From Auricularia sp. M13 (lineage: Eukaryota; Basidiomycota; Agaricomycetes; Auriculariales; Auriculariaceae), in NCBI GenBank assembly GCA_037042915.1, contig CM073193.1, forward strand, positions 372,001 to 436,000: a stretch of 64,000 nt of DNA, written 5' to 3'. Within the stretch, counting starts at the first letter, position 1. Each line of letters starts with the position of its first letter. This document shows positions 25,149 to 35,724 of the stretch, in pieces. A program made the translations under genes and the position numbers. The notes under the pieces are model-generated. The model was not told the origin of the DNA. It ran no database searches and saw only the letters and a program-made list of their open reading frames with translations.

Positions 25149-26723
25149 TGGCCGACACTCCAGGTGCGCAATTCATCGTTCTGGCCATTGCGACTCATCA
25201 ACTCGTCGGTAGGACCATATCCCGAGAATGAGAGTATCCCGGTGGACTTCGCCGAGTTATTCCAGAGAATCGTGCAGCAGGCACAGCTCAGCGGTGGGGA
25301 AAACTGCGAGATCTCTTTGGCATTCAACGCGACGGCACGGAGGAAGCTCTATCGGACGACGATGCTGGACAGGTCACTGAGCAACCTGTGACTCCGGTAC
25401 AAGCTGCTGGGACTCTCGCGGCTGGCGAATCAGCTGCTGAGCCGCTCGCGGAAACTGGGACAAAAGCTAAAGGCCGCAAGCATAAGTCAGCATCGCCTGA
25501 ACACTCACGCACTTGCTCTGACTTGCCACGAAGGAAATCCAGAGCACTAAATCCCGAGAAACTCGAGGCGAAGATGCTTACAAGCTGGCATCGTCTCAAT
25601 AAGAAGATGCTAGAGACTGCGCTGAAGCCCGGGAATATACGTACGTACTGTTGAGAATACATGCCCTCACCAACTCCTCCGTACAGACCGCGTTCCCGAG
25701 CTCGACTCGCCGCGCTCGTCGACAGGAATCAAGAGCGCAACAGCAAGCCTTACCCTGCCTTCGAATCTGTGACGGCCAGGGTCAGCGATGAGCCTTTTGT
25801 CCTCGTGGACAAGAAAGACGTACCTGCTGTCATCGTTTTCCCGAACTGGTTATCCAAAGCTAGTCATGTGCGTCCGCGCTGCTGCGGAAACTCCTACTCA
25901 CGTGCGGAATAAACTCAGGACATCCTATTCAAGAGTCTCATGGACTTCGGGCGCAGTGTCGGTGTGAAAATTCGCGCTGGCGCAGATCAGAATGCGAGAG
26001 ACGCGGAAGAATGCTATACTCGGCAGGAGCATCAAGACGAACTGCACGGCGTATTCCAGTTGGTATCCATCTGGAGGGCCCTCGGTCGATCGGTGAGCTC
26101 AGATGATCAGCCTAGAGTGTGTGTGCTCACCGGGTGAAGGCGAACAATGGCCCTGCGGGGCCCGCTCGCGATCTCTTCAAGAAAACAGACAACCTCAACG
26201 CGGGGCTCGCGTTGCTTCGAGAGCTGCGGCTCGTGACCATGCGACTCATGGACATGTTCCAGCTCATCGACCCCGAGCAGTACAACCTCTTCAACGATGC
26301 CTCGGAGAAGTTGAAAGCCATGTACCCCGCATATGCCGCGCTGGCCGCTGCCGACCCCTCCTTCCTCCACGGGAGAAGTCTCATCTACAATCGAGAGACC
26401 GGCGAACACACTGACCGCCGCGATATGAAGCTCGCATGGACGCCGATTCTCACAGTGGGTAAATACCGCGAAGGCACGCTTCGTGTCGCGGGTTCGGACA
26501 TTAACTATCTCCCGGAACACTTGCGTTCATTAGAGGGGGCATCTTGAAGCACTCTGTTCAATTCGCAGGCGGTCAGCGCATCGCGATTGCGCACTTCATG
26601 CACAAGAATGTCCTTGCGGAGGTCGGTGCAACGAAGGTCAAGCTTTTCACATACAAAGAAATGGCGGGCTATAAGCCGCCTTTCGACGAAGGCAACGGTG
26701 ACTGCGATGAACCGATGAATTAG
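25149..26723 (+). CDS. TET/JBP-like 2-oxoglutarate/Fe(II) dioxygenase (transposon cargo, frameshifted)
   Basis: Members of this family oxidise 5-methylcytosine or thymine in DNA. The catalytic core is visible: NRETGEHTDRRD gives the HxD iron ligands (His 26407-26409, Asp 26413-26415); TVGKYREGTLRV gives the strand before the cofactor pocket; LPGTLAFIRGGILKHSVQFAGG gives the distal His (26550-26552); and GQRIAIAHFMH gives the 2OG-binding Arg (26577-26579). Upstream exons read LFGIQRDGTEEALSDDDAG, then a Lys/Arg-rich segment, FVLVDKKDVPAVIVFPNWLSK and LIDPEQYNLFNDASEKLKAMYP. The start (MADTPG, 25149) is tentative. Between the HxD half and the distal-His half the frame shifts by one base at about 26505-26513, with no plausible intron, so the gene may be inactive. 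The family assignment rests on motif order and on the known KDZ-TET association. Confidence 0.65.
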
Positions 26724-26907
26724 TTTCTGAAGATCGCATGTATTCAACTCACCCTGGCAAGCATATATGCACTCATATCTCACCTTACTAATTTTCGGGC
26801 ACTCATTCATCATGAACAAATGAAAGCATTAAGATTGGCGGTTAAGAGGGTCAAGGACAGGCTCATCGAGATTACAAAGTGATTAAAATAAATTAAGGGA
26901 AGGGTAT

Positions 26908-27910
26908 TCAAGCCGAACGAGACTTCTTCGTCACCGGCTGGAGTTCCTGCTGCTCATCGACCTCGCCCTGCATGTCTCTCTTGCGCTTGTCCCTGCTCGA
27001 CGGTGCCGCGGGTGCCTGCCTGGCACTGGCGACGTCGCGGCTCTTCGACGGGCCGGGAACGGGCACCGGGGTGGCGAACGGGTTAGGTTTGGGGCGGCCA
27101 TTGCGGCTGGCCGAACCAGCCATTGGCCGCTGCATGATTGCCGTCCCGCTGGCGGCGCCACCGCGGAGGCCAGCGTTGGCGAGGGGAGTGGCAGCGGTGG
27201 CGGCGGCAGCGGCGGCGGCGGCGGCGGTGCTTCGCGGCACGGTGGCGGGGGCGACGGCGCGTTTGGTGCGTGGAGGGGAGCGGTGGCGGTGGGCACGTGA
27301 GCGGGAGCGCCGGTGGCGGCGGGGTTGGTTCGTGGAGCGGCAGCGGCAGCGGTGCGGGCGGGAGCGGCAGCGGCGGGGGGTTGGTTCGTGGAGCGGCAGC
27401 GGCTGCGGTGCGGGCAGGAGCGGCAGCGGCAGCGGCGGTGTCGCCAGGTAGTATCTCCGGGATTCGGGTTCTCGGTTGGAGGATAGGATCTGGCAGCTCG
27501 GATCCGCTGTACGGCCTGCGCACAAGCCGGAGCTGTACGACGATGGACATGCCGTCACAGTCATGGCCATCCCGGCCCATGTCCATATCGTCGCCTTCCT
27601 TCAGGTGCGCATAGCGAGGAATATCCTCACCGTAACTTGGGTGCACCTGCAACACCTCGACGAACAAGTTTTTCTCCCAGTCGTTCAGGAGAGAGAGCAC
27701 GGTGGGCGGCAGCTCGTCGTAGCTCAACCACCGGTTGAAGCGCGGCGTGTTCACGATGATCGTCTCGCCAGTCTGATTGACTTTAGTCTCGCGCAACATA
27801 AGAAAAGCGCGGCGGATAATACGCACCACCATCTGACAATAAAACTGCCACTCGCCGTTGGGGCGGGTCGGTTTGTCCGGTAGAGAGTAGAGCGGAAGCT
27901 TGGGGGGCAT
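26908..27910 (-). CDS. Transposon-encoded protein of unknown function with low-complexity Pro/Ala tract
   Basis: The start at 27910 gives MPPKLPLYSLPDKPTRPNGEW and then QFYCQMVVRIIRRAFLML and WEKNLFVEVLQVHPSYG, a soluble, conserved-looking N-terminal part. After about residue 150 the DNA becomes GC-rich simple sequence (27170-27440). Beyond it the most protein-like frame is a different one, ending KRKRDMQGEVDEQQELQPVTKKSRSA at 26908, so there is an intron or a frame change inside the simple sequence. The end is rich in basic residues and resembles a nuclear localisation signal. I cannot assign a function. Confidence 0.5.
27170..27440. repeat. GC-rich simple sequence (GGCGGC / CGGCAG-type)
   Basis: Long runs of GGCAGCGGCGG-like units and two near copies of GGTTGGTTCGTGGAGCGGCA, lying inside the preceding gene. 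Confidence 0.75.
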
Positions 27911-28168
27911 GGAAAGAGGATTAAAGAGCGGGGTAATGTCAAGTCTGTAACTGCGAGACCCAGACGCTTAAGTACGTCGCTGCGCGGTCCCACGATCTGG
28001 ACCCAAGAATATTCCGATTGGATAGAGGACTTGAAACGTGAAAGAGCTTCCCTCGCGTGGATCGCAGGCCATCACCGCATGACCTTCACCTTTTACTCAT
28101 TTCTTTGAGGACGCGCCACCCAGATTTTATCCCTTGCTGCGCGAACGCGACGACGGCCAGCAAATCCC

Positions 28169-29751
28169 ATGTCACCCCGGACTACTCGCAGCGGCCGGAG
28201 CGCGATCGTTCAGCAAGCTCCAGCGCAGGAGACGATCAAGAGGGCCTGCAAGCGTTGCTCTGCCGCACAAGGCACGAAGGTCAGAGCCCATGGAAGAGCC
28301 CGTTGCCCGGTACGACGCTCGCGGTACGCGCTGCCCACAAATGCTGAGCAATTTCTTAGCTCGCGGCCGATGAAGCCGCGAACCATCTCGAGCGGAAGCA
28401 GGAGTACATGGAGGCTACGCGTGCTCAAAGAGACAAGCTCGTTGCCAGCCGTCGCACGAAGGTCGACGAGCAGGCTTCGGATTCTGACGCCGAGCACGAG
28501 GGCGACACAACGCTCGACGAGAGCGAGAACGATGGCGACGTGACCCGAAGCACCGCCGCTACCTCCCTCATGGACGACGAGCAAGAGCAAGACGTTGCTC
28601 GCGCCTACGACGACGACGAGCACGAGCAAGAGCAAGATGTCGAGGACGAGCAAGAGCAAGACGTCGCGGACGAGCAAGAGCAAGATGTCGCTCGCGCCTA
28701 CGACGACGAGGGCTTGCAGGACGACGGCGCAAGCGTCAGCTACGCCGGCAGGAGGCTCGACGACGACAACTTCTTCAATAGCGAGGATGGGCTGTATGCC
28801 GCGCCGCTGATGCATGAGCCGCAGAACTTCGACAACGCCGATGCCGTTGCCTCTCAAATCGACGAGTTCACCGAGCAGGCCGCGCACGAGTCTCAAATCG
28901 AGGACGCGGAGAACCAGGGCGACGACAATCAGACCTCTGATGAGGACGAGGACGACAACCCGTACACCGAAGCCAAAATCAAGAAGATGGCTATTCACGA
29001 GCTCGGGTCGGCGCTCGCGTACATCTGGAACTCCAGCAAGGACCGCAAGTCCAAGATGAACGAGGCCGTGCAGCATATTGTACAGGTGCGGGAGGACGTC
29101 GACACGAGCTCGTGCACGATACCAAACCTGTGGAAAGGCACGAGTACGGCGGGGGACTTCATTACAAGTAAAGTCCTTGCGCATATACCGTGCTTCATTA
29201 ACGTGCCGCTCGCAGGTATAAGTCACGCCTCGGACGCCACTCGCCAGAGTCGGGTCCTCACACAGTGGTCGAAGAACGCCACGAGCACCAACAGGTGGCA
29301 CGACACCCTCCCCAACTTCGGCAGTGTTTGCCTGAAGGTGAGCCCTGTCCGCGCCGATGTGCTGTCCGCTGCTGACGCGCGCACCTCGCAGATGGAGAAG
29401 CTTGCCGACTGGTGCCCGTCGTGGGCGTTCATCGCCTTCCTGCCCAAGGACGGCAGCGGGCAAATGTACACTTGGGTCTCTGAGTCGATCGCGGACGAGA
29501 AACCCGAGCTGGCGGAGGCCATGCGCAGCACGATGTTCGAGCAGCTGTACAACCTCCGCAAGCAGCGGGCTGCTGAGGACATGAAAGCCCGCGCCGATCT
29601 GACGGCGAGGGCTGAGGCCGCCGAGGCATGGATGATGGAACAGCAAGCAAAGTTCGACGCGATGGAGGAGCGGCTGGAGCAGGCAGAGCAGGCTCGCAAG
29701 GAGCTCGAGGAGGCCGCGCAGTACTGGCGGGAGAAGGCGCAGAAGCGTTGA
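28169..29751 (+). CDS. Transposon-encoded acidic coiled-coil protein, unknown function
   Basis: Exon 1 starts at 28169 (MSPRTTRSGRSAIVQQ, then IKRACKRCSAAQGTK) and ends before GTACGA at about 28301. It joins in phase to LAADEAANHLERKQEYMEATRAQRDKL. The middle has Asp/Glu-rich repeats of the type DEQEQDV (28570-28700). The second half is globular (KIKKMAIHELGSALAYIWN, WCPSWAFIAFLPKDGSGQMY), and the last 70 residues form a likely coiled coil (ARAEAAEAWMMEQQAKFDAM). Stop at 29751. I do not recognise the family. It lies between the other element genes on the same strand as the transposase. Confidence 0.6.
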
Positions 29752-30099
29752 AGTAGCAGTATCGCAGTACAGATACCTCGATACCCCCCCACATTCCTTT
29801 CTTTTTTCCTGGTCTCCTCGTCACACATCCGTCCGTCCGATTAATATCAGTCACTCGTTATCGCACTCGCCCACCGCTCCAGGAAATGCAAACAACAAAT
29901 CATTTCATTGCACCACATAACAGGAAAAGTAGATCAGAGAGCCTGCTCCGCCGTGTCCCAGTGCTGCATATATGCATGTATGCTGATAAGCGAGCATATA
30001 GCGCGCGGTGGTACTTCGTCAACGCCGTTCCGTTCCTGGACGTCTGAACAACACAGAACATAAGAAAATAGCACCTGATGCTCTTCAGGGAAGGGATCT

Positions 30100-30620
30100 T
30101 CCAATGCTCGAGCATATCTTCTGACTGTGGGCGCAACACTGATTTCGTCGGGGGAATGGATGCGAGGAACGGGAATGAGATGTCCAGGGACGCCAAGGAG
30201 GGTATATTGACGCATATACCCTCCTTTGACCTGCCCACGCTCACTGATGCGTGAGCGTGTATGCGGGTGGCGTCCTTGTGCGAGCCGGCGATAGCGTCGG
30301 GGGGAATGCATGCGAGAAACGGGAAGAAGATATCCAGGGACACCAAGGAGGGTATATTGACGCATATACCCTCCTCTGATCGCCCACGCTCACTGACGCG
30401 TGAGCGTGTATGCGGGTGGCGTCCTTGGGCGAGCGGGCGACTGCGTCTGGGGGTCTTGGGGGAATGGCTGCGAGGAACGACAAGAAAATGTACAGGAGCA
30501 CTCTGAGGGACGCCAAGGAGGATACATTGACGCATGTACCCTCCTCTGACCGCCCACGCTCACTGGCGCGTGAGCGTGTATGCTGGTGGCCGTGCAGGTA
30601 CGCCTAAGCGAAGAACCTGT
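30100..30620. repeat. Three tandem 150-170-bp units, each with two hairpins centred on TGACGC
   Basis: Hairpin 1 of each unit: 30195-30226 (13-bp perfect arms), 30346-30375 (12-bp perfect arms) and 30516-30545 (12-bp arms, one mismatch). Hairpin 2 of each unit: 30236-30259, 30385-30408 and 30555-30578, arms CACGCTCAC / GTGAGCGTG. Loops are TGACGC, TGATGC or TGGCGC. Between units 2 and 3 the arm changes from TATAT/ATATA to TACAT/ATGTA, a compensatory pair. Confidence 0.85.
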
Positions 30621-30655
30621 CCCCATCATCTCGCCTATGAGGAGAACGCCGAGAA

Positions 30656-31286
30656 GCCGCTCACTGACGCGTGAGCGGCCTCGTCACAGGCCCGCAGTTA
30701 AGCGGGCCTGGCCGTGCTGTCGGACGGACACTGACCCGCGGCGTCGACAGCAGCGGGCGGGCGGTGAGTCTGGGTCGGAGTTCGAACGGACTTTGGTCTT
30801 TCATCCGCCCTCCCCCTCCTCCGCACACCCCCATCCCCGTCACCCACCCGCCTTCGCCCGCCACCCCGCCTTCCCCCTTCCCTCCTCCCTCCCTCCGCTC
30901 CGCCGGTGGCAACGCGTCAGTTGCCATCCAGAGCTCAGGTCGTTGGTGAGCGTGGACACGCGTCAGTGTCTGCGCTCTCTTCGGCCGTCCCTCCTGCCTC
31001 ACTAAATACATCGTATCACCCGCCAGTGCCAGGCATAATTTTCCTTCATACTTTACCTTTGCCCATTTCCCTCCGTGGTAGTCAACGCGTCAGTTGTCTG
31101 CCCGGAGAAACGTCGAGCACGCGTCAGTGTCCGTACGCCCCGCCATCCTCAAATTAAATAATAAAACCTTGCCCATTGCTCTCCATAGCAGCCATATTCT
31201 CTGATTAATAATTTCTCTGTGTCCATTCCCCTCAGTGGCAGTCAACGCGTCAGTTGTCTGCCCGGAGAATCGTCGAGCACGCGTCA
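30656..31286. repeat. Dispersed palindromes with constant hexamer centre
   Basis: GCCGCTCAC-TGACGC-GTGAGCGGC at 30656-30679; TGGCAAC-GCGTCA-GTTGCCA at 30907-30926; GACAC-GCGTCA-GTGTC at 30955-30970; CAAC-GCGTCA-GTTG at 31083-31096 and 31243-31256; CAC-GCGTCA-GTG at 31118-31129 and 31278-31289. Arms differ in sequence and length; the six central bases are TGACGC or its complement. Confidence 0.8.
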
Positions 31287-31315
31287 GTGTCCGTACGTCC
31301 CAAATCCAGATCCTC

Positions 31316-34217
31316 ATGGCACGCGATATCTTCGTCGAGCCCACCTATGTGCGGCGGCGAGGAAAGAACAAGACCTCGCAGCCCACGAGCTCGTCAAGCG
31401 CTGCTCGCAAACGCGATTCCACGAAGGCGACAGCGGCGGGCAAGCGCACAGCACCTGCTCTCGACGTCGACCGTCCCGTGAAGCGGCGCAGGATCTTGGC
31501 GTCCCAGCGCGCTCCAGAGAGCGTTTATGAAGCCTACCGGGAAGCGGTCGATTCGCGTCGACTCGCCTTCTTCCACATCGATCCCTCAACCTGGGTCGCC
31601 GAGATATGCGACCTTGACACGTTGGCTGCGCAAGGCAGTTGCGTCAACGGCTGGGCTGTCCTGCGCAGCGAAGTCGACGAAGCAGAAGCCGTGTCGTATA
31701 ACTGCACCTGCCCCGACTACCTTCGCAACTCGGACGTCGACCAACGATACTGTCTTCACACTATGCTGCTTTCGTCGGACCATCGGCCGCCGTTCAAGTT
31801 GTTCACCGAGAAAGGTACGTTGACTATCTGTAGTGTCGTCGAGCCTCGCACTGACTGCTGTAGACGATCCCTCCTCCGTCTTGTTCGAACATATTCCAGC
31901 TACACCCCAAGCACCCGCCCTTTCGTTCTTCGTCTCCTTCGTCCCAGGGCACAGCAGACAAATCGTCCAACATTGCGGGCGATCCTCGAACCAGGGTCAC
32001 TGGACTTGCGGCAAGCATCGCGACAACAACTGCGTGCACATCAAAGCCGCTCGTGCCCGCGACGCGTTGAAGTTACTGCTCGAGGAGGCGGAAGTCGATG
32101 AACACGAGGGTGACGATCTAGCTGAGAGAGCGCGACTACGAGGTGAGCTCGCGTGTTCAATGCTTGGCCGGCCGAATGCTAATGGCCCTGCAGCCGAAGC
32201 CAAGAGTCTGAGGGATTACGATGATGAGCGGAGCGTATCCCGCCTCAACGTCGGCCCACCGGCGTGGGCGCGCATTGCCTCAGATTCTGACGAGGATGCA
32301 CCCACGTTCGCTCTCGTTGATCCTATCCCGGACTACTTCTGCCTCGGCGAAGATCCTCGTTGCTGCTGTGGGAGTGGTCCGAAGGAATCGGCGCCAGTCA
32401 AGGTCATCGACTGCATCGTATTCGGACTCTCGTCCGCGTGCGCTGCCCAAATCGAAGTCCAAGTCTGCAGCACCTGCGAGCCCCAAAGCCATCAGAATGC
32501 CGGGCCAGACCTGCGCGAGTTCGGTATCTTCAACTTCAATAATTCCCGCCTGTACACGCACGAGCTTCTCGACAAGTACACTAGCCTCATGACGCCGCCG
32601 AGGTTCCCTTCCACGCGTTCCATATATCCGTTTGTCGAGATTATACCAAGTCGTCAATTCCCTTCGTCTGCGAGCGGACGTTCCGAACAGCATATTTCTC
32701 GTTCTCCAGACTCCAGAAGCTGGACGTTAGCTTCGTCTGCGACATCTGCGGTGAAGAACCCGAGGTCGTCGTGTGTGATGGCGTGACTGCTGGCTTCAGA
32801 GCCGACTTGGTGACGGAGTCTCTGCGACCTCCTACGACCATCGATGCGCACGCGTCATCGATACTCAGCGTGAAACCGATGCCGGGGAGACGTCGTTGGT
32901 GAACGGCGATGTCAGAAAGCGCGCCCAACAGGCAGTTCGATGGCGCCTGAAGTTGCGGCAGGGAAAGACGCCTCTCGCTCCGGGCGACGATTCGGAGGAG
33001 TCCCTTGACGAAGATGTCGATGCTGAGGGAGCGGAGCGCGTGGCGAATAAACGACGCAACAAGAGAGATGCGGAAGATAAGGCCATGAGAAAGAAGTTGC
33101 CTGGGATTGTGGACGAACTCGCGAAGCAGAGCCGTGAATTAGCACAGATGTTCGGCATATATGTAGCGACCGATTTGAAGAGCCTCGACAGCACCGTCTT
33201 AAAGAATTACTTGCATCTATTGGAGCAGGTGGGTTCGTTTCCTTTCCAGGGTAATGTTGTCTCTAACATCGTATTTAGCTGCTGGCATATGAGTCGGTGC
33301 TACAGTTCGCAAACAAATCGGCATGGCCCTTTCTCGACATGCTCAAGGACGGCGACGCGGAGGGCATCCTGCCGCTTCTCTCACTCGTTCCCGCCCTCGC
33401 CGTCGTCGCTCGGTATGAAGTGAAGACGACGAAACAAATCAGCTCTACACTTCAAGGCGTCGCGGGATTCGTTCTTGACCGATCGCAAACGGTCTTCGCG
33501 TCGCTTCGCACCACGACCCGGATGAACACCTGATCGAAGAGCATGAGGATTGGCGCGAGGTTCGTTTTTATAATGATCCCGGACAGTGACAAAGTTAACA
33601 CGCATTTCAGACTGGCACCTTCTACGGACGGCCCCGCATTCGAAACAGATCGGTGTACCCCAACATTCCCGGAGACGGCGCAACCGATCGCGCGACGGTC
33701 ACGGCGTCGGGCGGGAAGATGGCGTGCTCCAAGTTTTATCAGACCTATGGCAAGAAAGGCTTAACGGGTGGCTTAATGGCCATCTGGTGCCCGCACAGTG
33801 TCTGCTACGGGTTTCACTGCATCCCGAAAGGCGAGGGGCGGAACGACGTCTTTTCCGCGCTGTACACTCACTGGGTCCGGCCACCCAAAGTCGTCGTATA
33901 CGACTTCGCCTGCGCGCTGTCCCCGTACTGCATGATTCGGGAACCCATCTACTTCGGCGACACTCTTTTTGTCATCGACGGCTTCCATGAGCACGACCAC
34001 ACGCGGTGCTCGCCTGCGTGTTTCCTCAGCGCGTACACAGAATGGTGTGAAAAGTATCGCAACATCAACTCCAGCGGGCGAATGTGGGAACTCCAGTCTG
34101 CTCAAGATCCGCAAGTCGCTCAGTTACATGGGCCAACGGCACGGCATCGTTCTCGTGTACACGTTCCTTGCCATTTGGAACCGCATGCGGCAGAAATCGC
34201 GAGAGGCAGCTGTTTAA
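31316..34217 (+). CDS. KDZ-superfamily-like transposase with SWIM zinc finger and Cys cluster (frameshifted)
   Basis: The predicted enzyme would cut and insert the element. The start at 31316 (MARDIFVEPTYVRRRGKNK) opens a basic N-terminus. A SWIM-type finger follows: YNCTCPDY then RYCLHTML (CxC...CxH). Next come a Cys-rich segment (CLGEDPRCCCGSG, CSTCEPQSHQNAGPD), FGIFNFNNSRLYTHELLD, CDICGEEPEVVVCDGV, and a catalytic-like half: TGTFYGRPRIRNRSVYPN, GLTGGLMAIWCPHSVCYGFH, VVYDFACALSPYCMIREP, FVIDGFHEHDHTRCSPACF and ECGNSSLLKIRKSLSYM. The 'YDxAC ... H ... CS ... E' pattern is that of KDZ-type transposases. Single-base frame changes occur at about 33496-33502 and 34068-34076, the second just before the conserved Glu. 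Short introns, for example at 31814-31862, are otherwise regular. Confidence 0.7.
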
Positions 34218-34393
34218 TCACGTGGCTTGAGACCCTGTCGATCGGGCGATCATAGATAATCCTGTATAATCCCAAGTGCCTGAACTTCCGTCTGCATTAC
34301 TGGTGAGTCATTTTATTATGTCTGTGTGCTCAATATATAACAAAACCGTACAGTCGCAGTAAACGTTTTAATAGACCGTGCTTTACAGACGAA

Positions 34394-35423
34394 ATGAGCC
34401 CGGAGTATCCGCAACGGTCTCCCTCCGCCCGCTCGCCCTCCGTTCGCCCTCCCTCGACGTCGAGTCCGTTCTCGGGCTCGACGTCGCGTCCGCCCGCCCT
34501 GCGCGCGTCAGCGCAGGGCGCGACGCTCGCCCTCCCTCCGTCCGCCCTGCGCGCGTCAGCGCAGGGCGCGACGCTCGCCCTCCCTCCGTCCGCCCACCGG
34601 TCGCCCACCTTCGACGTCGAGCCCTTCGCTGGGCTCGACGTCGCGTCATCTGCGCTTGCCCATCCGCCCGTGCTCGCCCATCCGCCCGCTCTGGTCCATT
34701 CCGCGCTGGCCCTCAACGCCACAACCGGCGCCGTTCGCGAGCCAGCGTACGGCGCCATGCCTGGCACCGCTATTTACCCAGCCTTCGACGGGCGCGCGGC
34801 CACATTCCAGGCTGACCACGGCCTGCCAGCCTCACCGCTGTTCCCGGACTCGTCAAGACTCGGTGAGCTTTTCTTTGATTTTTATTTTGGTCAGAACGCT
34901 GGCTGACTGCAATACTTCACGCCCAGACTGCAGTGTCCCCCTCCAGCCCGCCGTCCTTTATCACACCATCTACTCGCCGTTCCAGGGTCAAGTGGACGGC
35001 GGGACGCTCGACGTGTTCACCAGAGTGCTCGGTGCGCGCTCCCCTCTTGGGGGCAGCTGGACGCGCGCCAGCGCCGATGCGGTTGACGCACTTGTCGACG
35101 AATTCATTGGCGAATTCATCGACCCGTCCGCACTCATGCCGATTCTCAAGCCCGTTCCCATCCCGCGCGTCGACGCCGTCGGGCGCCCTGCGGTCGATTC
35201 GCTTGCCGCTGACAGTGCATCAGCTCGTACAAAAACAAGGCGCGCTGCGAGGTCTCGAATGGCTGTCGAACATCCCGCAGAGCATGCAGCACTCAGCTCG
35301 CGCCGCTTCGATCCACGCACTTGGCAAGGCAAAGGTACTAATTTCGCAAAAATCGCCCGGACCCGCTATGCGCGCCTCGACGACAAAATGGCCCTTCTGA
35401 AGGACTCTATGCGGGAGTTCTAA
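34394..35423 (+). CDS. Transposon-encoded protein of unknown function with repeat-derived N-terminus
   Basis: Two exons: MSPEYPQRSPSARSPSVRPP from 34394 to about 34864, an intron with GTGAGC and CCCAG borders, then DCSVPLQPAVLYHTIYSPFQ to stop TAA 35421-35423. The first 90 residues contain two copies of ALRASAQGATLALPPS from a 48-bp DNA repeat that is itself palindromic. The second half looks globular (GGTLDVFTRVLGARSPLG, DALVDEFIGEFIDPSALM) and ends with a basic segment. I do not recognise the family. It is the last gene before the right end of the element. Confidence 0.55.
34455..34643. repeat. Coding palindromes, including 48-bp tandem repeat centred on GCGTCA
   Basis: CGCCCTGCGC-GCGTCA-GCGCAGGGCG occurs at 34495-34520 and 34543-34568, 48 bases apart. 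They are flanked by 34455-34486 (13-bp arms CGACGTCGAG(T/C)CC, loop GTTCTC, one mismatch) and 34612-34643 (the same arms, perfect, loop TTCGCT). All four have six-base loops. Confidence 0.85.
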
Positions 35424-35424
35424 G

Positions 35425-35700
35425 TTGACGGGCTCTGGAGTTTGGGAGTATGGGAGTTTGGGGAGTTTGGGAGTACTGACTTAGTTCGGGAGTCTGGGAG
35501 TCTGGGAGTTCGGGAGTCTGGGAGTTTGGGGAGTATGGGAGTACTGACTTAGGTAGACTTAGTGGGAGTTTGGGGAGTACTGACTTAGATAGATTTACAG
35601 GGGTGAAGAAGCCCAGGAGTGGGCCAAAAGAGTCCAATGGACTCTGGGAGTTGTGGGAGTTGGGAGTGGGAATATGTACATAGGAGTAGGAGTAGAGAAA
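35425..35700. repeat. Right subterminal GGGAGT repeats
   Basis: Many copies of TGGGAGT/GGGGAGT with the interspersed motif GTACTGACTTAG. They are the inverted counterpart of the CTCCCA array at the left end. Confidence 0.75.
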
Positions 35701-35724
35701 TTCAGGAGTATTCCTGAGAAAAAA

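Larger units (their letters stand above)
29752..31315. other. Non-coding spacer with palindrome array upstream of the transposase
   Basis: It holds three tandem units of about 150-170 bases (30100-30620) and a line of shorter hexamer-centred palindromes out to 31286, the last four within the probable 5' leader of the transposase gene. Frames crossing these repeats look like artefacts of the repetition. Confidence 0.6.

Noticed and set aside
24835-25188. A 117-codon minus-strand frame
   Set aside because: No motif, overlaps the likely promoter and first exon of the TET/JBP-like gene.
28210-29646. A 478-codon minus-strand frame
   Set aside because: It is antisense to the acidic coiled-coil protein; its LLLLVxDVLLLL runs come from the DEQEQDV repeats read backwards.
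30195-30578. The repeat units as a CRISPR-like array
   Set aside because: Eukaryotic context, tandem units without unique spacers, and no cas-like genes.
29900-30629. Minus-strand frames of 140-210 codons with repeated TRIHAHASVSVG units
   Set aside because: The repeat comes from the 150-170-bp DNA units and hairpins, not from protein constraint.
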